The notes under the pieces: generated by a model
The model's database searches: none
What the model was told of the DNA's origin: nothing
The model's input: only the letters and a program-made list of their open reading frames with translations
Source: Pseudevernia furfuracea
Lineage: Eukaryota > Ascomycota > Lecanoromycetes > Lecanorales > Parmeliaceae
DNA: 64,000 nt
NCBI GenBank assembly: GCA_022315425.1
Contig: JAIUPT010000024.1
Span: 620,001 to 684,000 of the forward strand
Direction of reading: 5' to 3'
Position numbers and translations under genes: made by a program
Shown here: positions 56,173 through 64,000 of the stretch, piece by piece
How positions within the stretch are numbered: the first letter of the stretch is position 1
Layout of the letters: each line of letters starts with the position of its first letter

Positions 56173-57107
56173 ATGGTCTACCGAATTCTACCAGCTACGC
56201 CCGCTGATCTGCCTGATATCATCGCTATCTATCACGCCGCATTCGCAGTCGACCGTTTCATCGGGCAGCTAATGCCCAATGTTCCACCGGAGGTCAAGCA
56301 GGCCCATGACATGCAGTGGTATGGACGGGAGTTTGAGTTGAGCGAGCTCAACGGACTACAATTCAGGAAGGTCATCGATGGAGATGGGTGCGTTCGTCGC
56401 CCACGCCAAAGTCGACAATTAGTCCGTGCACTCACTTGTGGCAAGAAAGCCTCTAGCTTTTGCAAAATGGCAGTACCCGTATACTTTGACGGCGGAGCAA
56501 AAGGCGAAGAAAGCACAGCTTGATAGAATTGAAGAGTTAGAGCATCCGTTACCCGAAGGATCGAACAGAGACCTTTACGATGTCTTCTTCGAAGCGTTGA
56601 GAGAGAAGAAAGCGAAGTGGATGGATGAGACCAAAGACTACTGTAAGTCCGATTCTGTTCTGACCGGGTTCGATTGCTAGATGCGTTTGACTTTTTTTCG
56701 CATGTTGTGGGATTGCACAGTACCGGTGTCGTCGGGAGCCGGGCAAAAGCAATGTGTCTTTGCCCGTTGTCAAGATCTTTGGTCATCCATTACCACTTCT
56801 TCATCGCTGCTTTACTTAGGCCTTCATCCGCTCTAGCACTAATCATCGGTCGCCAGTACTTCACATTCTCAGCGTCTCACCCGATCATCAGCGCAAAGGT
56901 CTCGGTGCTATGCTCATCGGCGAAGGCCTCGCGGATGCGGACAGAAACAACGCAAGGACATACATTGAAGCTTCGCCTGCGGGTTATGATCTTTATTTAC
57001 GCCATGGTTGGAAGCAAGTTGATGAGATTGTGATTGATGTTGGCAAGTATGGAGGGCATGGGGTGGCTACCGAGAAGCTACTTTTGAGGGAGCCTGGTGG
57101 TAATTAG
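56173..57107 (+). CDS. GNAT-family N-acetyltransferase
   Basis: Three exons: 56173-56387, 56446-56642, 56857-57107; 663 nt, 220 residues. Introns are 58 bases (GTGCGT..CAAG) and 214 bases (GTAAGT..CCAG). Residues 1-15 (MVYRILPATPADLPD) form the usual first strand and helix. The core is LHILSVSPDHQRKGLGAML, with the acetyl-CoA-binding Q/R-x-x-G-x-G of motif A (QRKGLG), and the C-terminal motif B is YIEASPAGYDLYLRHGWKQV. The central PLAFAKWQYPYTLTAEQ helix is common in fungal GNATs. The enzyme transfers acetyl from acetyl-CoA to an amine; the substrate cannot be told. The first ATG in the frame (56119) would add 18 hydrophobic residues; I prefer 56173. Confidence 0.85.
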
Positions 57108-57678
57108 AGCTTGGTAAATACAAGTTGGGTGATTCGGAGATCCAACATCTGCAATCCCTACCTTTGGACTCTGGGTACCTGACAGCTATCTTCCAGTGCG
57201 TACCTGGACTAGCGGTCATGCAAGCGACGTCTCTGAAACGTGTCCATGACTTGGTAAGCTCTTTTTCATGAGCATTGCTGATATGTCGAGAAACGCTCGT
57301 CATCTTTCTTGAGATCGTCTTGTTAGCCCAGTCTTCTCACGGTGGGTGGTACTTTCTGTATCAGCTCTGTCAAATTTTCGCGAATGCCCGCTCCATCTTT
57401 TGGGCTGCTTTCGCTAATCTAAGAATAATCTCGCGCCTTGTTGTATTGTTAGTACTTACGCGACACGGATCGGAAGTAGGCGGCAGAAGGTCCTTCATCT
57501 CAACAGTGGGCCCGTTGCGAAAACTTTGACAATTGCTTTTGCGCATATGCGGCATTCATTAAGTAGGCATTTCTGTCCCCATGCAGAGACCGCTCGACTC
57601 TGAAAATGATTACACCAGACTGGTGTTGAGTTTTTCGCTTTAGTGAGTTGGTGTCTAACGAGTCTTGTTCATCTCAAT
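57108..57678. other. Intergenic region
   Basis: About 0.57 kb; the upstream region of the metalloprotease gene is at its right end. No gene seen. Confidence 0.45.
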
Positions 57679-58737
57679 ATGCAAGTATCCTTGATTCGGC
57701 TCTGTTGGGCCATTGCTGCCTTGTTGACTAAGGCAGAAGCTCTTCAAGTTGCCCGTATGTGTTTTTCTTGGATTTCAACGCCTCTCTACTGAACATTTGT
57801 GCAGCATTAGAAACCGTCCAAATCGGTCCATACTTGGCTAAGAACTGCAGATCCAACAACCAAAACATCTCTGCTCTCCTCGTTACCCTGTGGCATGTCC
57901 TTCAGCCCGTCATCACTGACCTCGCCTCCTCTACCTCCAGCGACCCCTACACGACATTCTTCAAAGACGTCACATATGCGCCCTACGTCCGGGACGTCTT
58001 TTCCAACATCACAAAAGGGGCCTCGGTCCTTCCAAGTCCAGGCACACAACCCTGGGTACCGGAGTTCATCTGCGTAGATGGCCGGGACCAAGTCACTTTC
58101 AGTGAGAATGAAAATCGGGTAGACGCCTATACTCGGTGCCGAGCCCATGGTCAAGCGCCAGCTTTCATTTTACTCACATCACCATACATTGTCATATGTC
58201 CGGTGTTCTTCACCCAGCCATCTATACCGGTTCAATCGACCGCGAGCTGCCTGACCGTTGATTCACATCGGAACCAATTCGTTCAAGATGGTAAAAGTCT
58301 GATCAAGTACCAACTCTGGCATATTCTGCATGAGCTGGTCCATTACTATGTCTACTCGACTGAACAGAGCCACCTCGACATTTACGGTATCAATTTTTGC
58401 TCAGCTTTACCAGCCAGAAGTGCGGTGTTGAACGCACAGAGCTACGTTTACTATGCTGCGAGTAAGTCAGTATTCCTGCGTCGAGTGTTTCTGCTGATAG
58501 AATGCGGCAGATATACGACTGGGGTGCACGAACTTTCCTACCGTGAGCAGTCGGCCGCCTGGGCGAGTTGGTAGCGTTGAGCTATTGGAGATGGATGCAA
58601 ATAGCACGGCGCTCAATGCAAATGAGAGTGTTGCGCTGGTGGTTCAGAATGTGTCGATTCATGCAGTGGCTCCAGTGCAGACCCCCTTAGATTTCGATCC
58701 CAACTTGACAAGCCGGAAAAGAATGAAGAGCATATGA
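57679..58737 (+). CDS. M35-like secreted metalloprotease
   Basis: Three exons: 57679-57754, 57805-58461, 58511-58737; 960 nt, 319 residues. Introns are 50 bases (GTATGT..GCAG) and 49 bases (GTAAGT..GGCAG). Residues 1-22 form a signal peptide (MQVSLIRLCWAIAALLTKAEA). The mature region has C and H residues in the same order as the relic at 31345-32071: SDPYTTFFKD, YVRDVFSNI, FICVDGRD, IVICPVFF, SCLTVD, then HILHELVHYYVY with the zinc-binding HELVH, and finally NAQSYVYYAA. The downstream third zinc ligand of deuterolysins (Asp in GT-D) is not obvious, so activity is uncertain. Related fungal proteins are secreted peptidases of the deuterolysin/lysine-specific group. It acts outside the cell. Confidence 0.82.
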
Positions 58738-59227
58738 AATCTGGCACAGGCGCACAGTGGGGCACGCCTGCATCTAAGCCAGAGATCCTAGAATATGGGT
58801 ACACAAGATCGAGGGTTTTCTAAGCAGGATACGCAGTTCTGTTCAGCCGGGAAACATGTAGCGTCAACGCCGTCTGAGACAGCAATGTATTCCTAAATAC
58901 TATCATAAGACAAGATTACTTCGAAATACTGCCAGAGTAGGAACCAAGCGGCTGCTGCTCGCCGCTAGATGTTTCTATCCCACAGTCACCAATCTTCTAT
59001 TAAGAGTATCCAGGTGGATGATACGCTTGAGAATACTTCGTCAGTTCTTTTCAATAAGGTTTGACTTATTTGATGAAGGAGAGTCAAGTACAATGCGTAA
59101 TGACAAGACGAATTTGCCTCGACTGTGGGGAATCAGGAACTCTAGGCGTCATAAGAAAAGCAACACCAATCTATCCCTTCTGTCATCATCTTTCACTTGA
59201 TAAAGAGCATCGATATTTACCTCGTCG
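58738..59227. other. Intergenic region
   Basis: Between convergent genes; no gene or repeat seen. Confidence 0.45.
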
Positions 59228-60215
59228 TCAATGATTGCTATTATACCTTTGTTCTATCAAACCCGCCGTCACAACGTGCCACTGCCAAGGCGGATCGGTG
59301 CAGATGAAACCCACGGCTCTGTGCATATTGAAATGCTTCAAATTGTGCAGTTCACTAAATGGAACTTCTGTGAACCTTCGCGCACGATATTGAGGATCTC
59401 GGAGCATGGTCAACTTGCCAAACTGATTACGTGGCTGAGACAAATTGTGGAGGAGAACCACGGGACCGAGTGCGGCAAAGACCTCGCCGTCTCGCCGCCA
59501 TGCCCAAATTCTCGCACAAAGGGTCCCTTGGTTTCCTGAAGAGTGGGTGACGCCTTCGAATGTAAAAACTGGAGCGTGTATTATATCTTTGTCGACATTG
59601 AAATGCTGCATCTCTGGTATCATGGTCCGATTGCGACGCGCTGCTGAAGTCCCGTCAAAGACGTAGCCCGTCAAAGGATCTTGTGGAAGAATGGGCATGG
59701 AGCCAGTGTAAAGAGATATGCAAGATCCGAGGACCCCGTGCAAGACTATACGTTCAGTGTCTCCGATGGTGTCGATACTTAGAGTCACGTAGGGGCAAAC
59801 AATGCCTACGAACTTCAAGGGTCGTCGATTACCGTGATATTCGAGGGTCGAAGCCCCCCCCCAATGCATGCTGCCGCAGAGATTAGTTCCGGCATTTGGA
59901 ATTCCTTCACAAGGCTTTGGCGAAGGTTCAGCGGACTTGATTTGCAACGGAAAGAGTATTGGCACGTGCCTGGAAATCGAACGTCCAAGCAGGACTTTCC
60001 AGCTCGTTTCCAGGTCGTCGGTTCCTGATCCGACTCCTGATGCACCCGACCACAACGACCATAAGGACTAGTGCCATCGTGGATACAACAGGCAACAGTG
60101 GTAGCCTTGCATCTGGCGAGTGGACATAGAGCTGAGAAAGTCTAAACGGCAACGGAGACCGCCTAATCTTCCGCCTCAACTTAAGCACAGAGGGACAGGG
60201 ATCGACATGTCTCAT
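59228..60215 (-). CDS. Membrane-anchored or secreted protein of unknown function
   Basis: Two exons on the minus strand: 60215-60046 and 59969-59228; 912 nt, 303 residues. The 76-base intron begins GTGCAT and ends TCCAG; removing it joins the hydrophobic segment to the long second frame. A hydrophobic stretch (VVSTMALVLMVVVVG) follows a basic region (KLRRKIRRSPLPFRL), as in a type II membrane anchor. If translation starts at the internal Met (60076), it would instead be a signal peptide. The body contains CGSMHWGGASTLEYHGNRRP, VGIVCPYVTLSIDTIGD, LPQDPLTGYVFDGTS and ARIWAWRRDGEVFAALG, with two to four cysteines. I do not recognise a family. The start remains uncertain. Confidence 0.55.
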
Positions 60216-61515
60216 TCCAAAACATCGGATTTCCTCTGCATCAAACGACTCTGTCTTCGACCTTTAAGCAGTGTTTCATGTTCTGATCGGGCGGTGAGGA
60301 CGTCGTACGCAATTCTAGAATCCCGGATACCCCCTTAATCTTTTGCGATATCAAAACCATATTCCTTAAAGTTCCTACCTTCCCCACTCGATTCGCAATG
60401 AACCATTCTTGCTTCGTTTTTTAGTTTAAAAAATTTATATGTTCGATGAAAAATGCGAGACCTAATCTGCAACAGGCAATGACAGGCGCTATGTTTCTCG
60501 AAAATTTGCTGCCACGTGTTCACAGGCCATTTTGTGCAAGACCTACATACTCGCGTATGCTGAAAAGCCTTTAGGTACAGATAGAACGCTTATGACAGTT
60601 TCGCGAGTTGCCTGAATACGTCCGGAATCATGCACCTACCTTTCAATGCTTCGACCCAATATATCGTGTTCATGCTCTGACTCGCATCATGGACAGTCTG
60701 AAACCTCGGAGCTACACAAGTGTTTGGCATATTTTGAGCACGGGCTACACTCATGCTGCTTTGCAATGGTTCATAGACTTCACCACCTTATTTATCAAAC
60801 ATGTTAGGAGACCTGCGTCACTTGAGAAAACCAAAAGTTCGCCCAGGCAGGTCTTTAACTTTCCATTGGGGGTTCCAGATGTCTCTGTCCGTGGAAAACA
60901 TCGAATGGAGCCAGGGAACACCACATATGTAGTGAGATTCTCGTAATGTGGGCGATGTCTTACCTGTGCACCTTCAAGCTAGTCAAGGGAAATGATTGGA
61001 TTCGGAGCGAGGCGCAGCCCCGTAATCTGGTTTGCTGGATCCCAAAGGACGCAAAAGTTGTTTCGTCTCAAGGCTGATTCCGTGAACCTTTTTCGAGAAA
61101 TTAATCAGTTGTTGATGATAGAGATATATGGTCGGTCATCCGAGGATACTGTGCGCAACAGGTGCGGGTACATAATGCTATGCCGGCGTGATGCATGTTA
61201 ACAACAGGTTGGTTGAGGTAGGGGGGTCCAATCTCCGTGAACTTGCGCATACTGCTCTCCCCTCGTTTTTCAAAATAAGACCATTCAGTTCTCTTCTGAT
61301 GACTTAGATTAGCACCTCAAGTGGCGCTTCTTCACGGTCTCACCACCAGCCATTGACATAATTTTCATGACTAAAAGACGCTTCCTGCAGGTGCGAGGAC
61401 TATATTCATGCCAATGAAATTATGACGCTGTGAAGTTTCCGGCCTTTTGGGTCCGATAAAAAGCTGCATCAGAAAGCGGCGCGTACTCCTTGCAGCCTCT
61501 CCCATAGGTTCACAC
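60216..61515. other. Gene-poor region
   Basis: About 1.3 kb. Plus-strand frames at 60608-60946 and 60992-61201 lack domains. No repeats of note. Confidence 0.4.
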
Positions 61516-63428
61516 TCAACGTACCTCAATCTCGACCAGTGGTCCAACGTAGGTCCTATGCGCGACTGTGAGATAGTAGGCTATGCTCAACAGAATGATA
61601 GCCCCGAAGACCAGGACACTATAGTTCATGGACGCCGCAGTAGTTGGCGTTGCCGGTGGCCAGAAGCTGAAAAAGATAACGATGACCATAAACGCGCAAG
61701 CTACAACGTTAATTGCGATGCCGAAAAATCCTGGGACTCTGAAAGGACCCCAGTACAGACCCGTCTTCCCGGCTACACCTCGAGATGACCCGCCGATACC
61801 GCCGGTGCAGCGGGGCCACAGAAGAAGTGCACAGCAAATGAGATATGAAGAGAAGAGTCCACTGATAGTCAGCGAGATGACATCGTTGAAAGCGACCGAT
61901 GAGCCGATGTTGATCAGGGCGAGAAGGCATGTGAAGGTGGTCGTCAAGAGGATCGCATAGAGGGGCAACGAGGTGCGCCGATTGATCTATACGCGGGTCA
62001 GAAATGTTTGAACCTTGAATATCCTACTCAGTGAGAACCAACCTTGCTCAGGTAATCAGGGAATGGTAGCCCACGGTCTCTTGCAAACGACCAGGCCATC
62101 CTCGATGAAGACGCCAGAGAAGTTATCACCGCACAGACAAACATGAATATTATCACCGCCACAATTCCTGCACCTCCAGAATTTGAGCCTACAGCTTGCG
62201 CGAACACTGCCATGAATGGATACTGCGTAGGTGGCGTCGTGCTAATCTTTTCAAGGTTCCCGAGACAGAACACTGTTGCGATGAGCATGCCAAAGCCGAG
62301 CACTCCATTGATGAGCACACTCAGGATCATTGAACGCGGCACGACGACAGCAGCATTCTTGACCTCCTCCGATATGTGTATTGCTCCATCTGTACCGATG
62401 AAGGCAAACACAATGCCAATGATGCCAACGAAGAAGGACAGACCCTGTGTAGGCCATACTCCTGCGTTCATGAAGACCGTAAAAACCTGTTGCGGAGAGC
62501 TGTGCGGGGCAAGGTAGACCAACGGAATCAGTATGGCGATAAATCCCACAATGTGGAGTATCAAGACCAGAGCCTCTATCTTTGCCAGAACACTGCTGAC
62601 TAAGGTGTTGACACTCAGAGCAAGCACCACCACCGCCCAGGTCAAAAGGGTACCATGCCAGCTTTTAGGGTTATAAGTTGGGCTGGTCAAGATAATGACT
62701 CCTTGAATGGCTGTTCCGGTGAGATAAGAACCTGATGCAACTGATGCTTGCCAGCCAAGTACTGTGAGCCATCCCGTGATATAGCTGAGAATCTTCCGTG
62801 AAGACCTAGGGGCCAGCATTGCAACCCAGTGGTATTGGCCTCCCGCGGTTGGCGCCCTGTCAATGGTATCAGTGATTATTTGATCTCGTGTTTGATTAAG
62901 GATGACTACATTGATGCCAATTCACTCATCGTAGTAAAGATACATAACACGCCAATCCAGACGATGATAAAGCCGTATACCAATCCAGCCGGGCCTCCGC
63001 TATATCGTACTTGTTAGGCGGTCAAATTGCTTTCAAGGAGGTAGAAGACACACTTGCTGAGACCTGTGGTGAAAGTCCTGTAGACTTGGGTCAGCGAAGG
63101 GTCAAAATCGGGAAACATTTATGCGCACGAAAGCAAGCCTTCCCAAGTAATCATGAGAGCACAGCTAAACCCCAAGGTGGACCAAAATCCGAAGTTCCGC
63201 TACAGGTGTTAGCACACCATCCGCACAAACTCTCAGACGTTGATGGCGTACTCTCAAAACTTGCTTCTTGCCCAGTCGAGCCAATTGGTCTTCGTCGCCA
63301 TCGTGTATATCTCGAGACTCAACGGTTAAACCCATACCTTTGATCTCGCCTCTAGAGTGGTACATCTCGGCATCTTTCGAATCTTCAAGCGCTCGCAGCT
63401 CTTGCGTCGTGACCATCATGCTCAGCAT
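61516..63428 (-). CDS. APC-family amino-acid/GABA-type permease
   Basis: Six exons on the minus strand: 63428-63252, 63199-63129, 63077-63054, 62999-62910, 62856-62043, 61986-61516; 1647 nt, 548 residues. All junctions agree in phase, including a 24-base exon (63077-63054). The protein has the order of fungal GABA/choline-type permeases: DEDQLARLGKKQVLRRNFGF, FSCALMITWEGLLS, GGPAGLVYGF, CIFTTMSELASM, APTAGGQYHWVAMLAPRSSR, SYITGWLTVLGWQ. Transmembrane segments 5 to 12 follow, with IGTDGAIHISEEVKNAAVVV, SSRMAWSFARDRGLPF and INRRTSLPLYAILLT. The permease imports amino acids or amines at the plasma or vacuolar membrane. The N-terminus is cytosolic and charged. Confidence 0.9.
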
Positions 63429-64000
63429 TTAAGAGGGCATTGTGGGACAGAGCAATAAGAAATGAGAAGGAAATCCTTATAGGCCTCCAAAAAATGGTGC
63501 GAGCGAGGATCGATGGTCAATGCGGTGAATGGGGGGTAAGATAATAGTTCGGCGAGGTGCATATACAACGCGCGCGCATCTTGCAGCTGCACGAGGATGC
63601 GATTGGTTCCTCGAGTGCGCATGCAGAATCTTTCGAACCTGCCTGCCTAGATTAGTTAGGATACGGGAAAGCCAAACATGCAGATCAGCACTGGCAACTC
63701 AAGCAAATCTACCAATCGTCCACACCCGCTGCATGCCGAATGTAGATGACCATTACTTTTAAAGACCAATCTACGATCGATTCACATGGCAAATCAAACA
63801 TATATGCCCTTCAAATGAAGAGTTTGAGGCGGACGGTCGGGAGGAGTGAGGCGAGACAGGGTTTTCTGTTCGGGTGTATATTCGCCTCCCTCAGGGTCCA
63901 ATGATGAATTTGCTGAGTTTTCTTGCTGAGTCATAGAAAGATTGTTCTTCTATATACATGGGTGAATGTAGGAGCTGTATTGTTCGTTATTTGAACATTC
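63429..64000. other. Upstream region of the permease gene
   Basis: Promoter side of the permease gene. Short frames have no recognisable product. Confidence 0.45.

Overview
The window is nuclear DNA of a filamentous ascomycete (Pezizomycotina; Dothideomycetes is my guess, not a proof). The evidence is many short introns of about 48 to 101 bases with GTRNGT donors, CTAAC-like branch points and YAG acceptors, plus fungal-only families: a NACHT/ankyrin NLR-like protein, a Zn2Cys6 factor with a fungal_trans_2-type domain, a fungal HNH-domain protein, F-box-like proteins, small secreted cysteine proteins and M35-like metalloproteases. Gene structures marked high confidence were rebuilt by hand; each has exons in phase and a total length divisible by three.

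Layout. 1-2900 is AT-rich, stop-riddled DNA holding a relic of a Ty1/copia retrotransposon on the minus strand, with the look of RIP decay; it runs off the left edge. 3683-9044 is one large plus-strand gene of 8 exons for a NACHT-ankyrin-SPRY protein. After about 2.9 kb without a recognisable gene come a small zinc-ribbon-like protein (12.0 kb), an HNH-domain protein (14.2-15.7 kb), a secreted cysteine-rich protein (16.6-17.7 kb), a minus-strand zinc-finger protein (20.2-21.7 kb) and a minus-strand divergent Hsp70/actin-fold-like protein (22.6-23.9 kb). 24-27.6 kb is poor in genes and holds a broken F-box/LRR-like relic beside AT-rich DNA.

27.6-28.9 kb carries a six-exon secreted protein, 31.3-32.1 kb an M35-like metalloprotease whose start is one base out of frame, and 32.7-36.5 kb is rich in mini- and microsatellites surrounding a conserved hypothetical gene (34.6-35.4 kb). 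36.8-40.3 kb has a secreted protein and a nine-exon Zn2Cys6 regulator, both on the minus strand. 43.5-45.4 kb is an MFS transporter, 47.6-48.5 kb an F-box-like protein, 48.8-50.0 kb a degenerate gene and an orphan ORF, 50.7-54.1 kb small secreted proteins, one with a broken frame, 54.6-55.4 kb a protein with DPFADPE repeats, and 56.2-57.1 kb a GNAT acetyltransferase. 57.7-58.7 kb is a second, intact M35-like metalloprotease, 59.2-60.2 kb a membrane-anchored unknown, and 61.5-63.4 kb an APC amino-acid permease.

The genes do not form one recognisable pathway or biosynthetic cluster: there is no polyketide synthase, NRPS, terpene synthase or P450. Taken together (NLR-like receptor, secreted small proteins, secreted metalloproteases, transporters, a specific regulator, gene relics, a decayed transposon and dense simple repeats), the region looks like an accessory, fast-evolving compartment. 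That is inference. I did not find a system I can defend as wholly new. The best leads are the NACHT-ankyrin-SPRY receptor, the unequal pair of metalloproteases, and the Zn2Cys6 factor whose DNA-binding cluster starts at residue 4 and is split over three exons.
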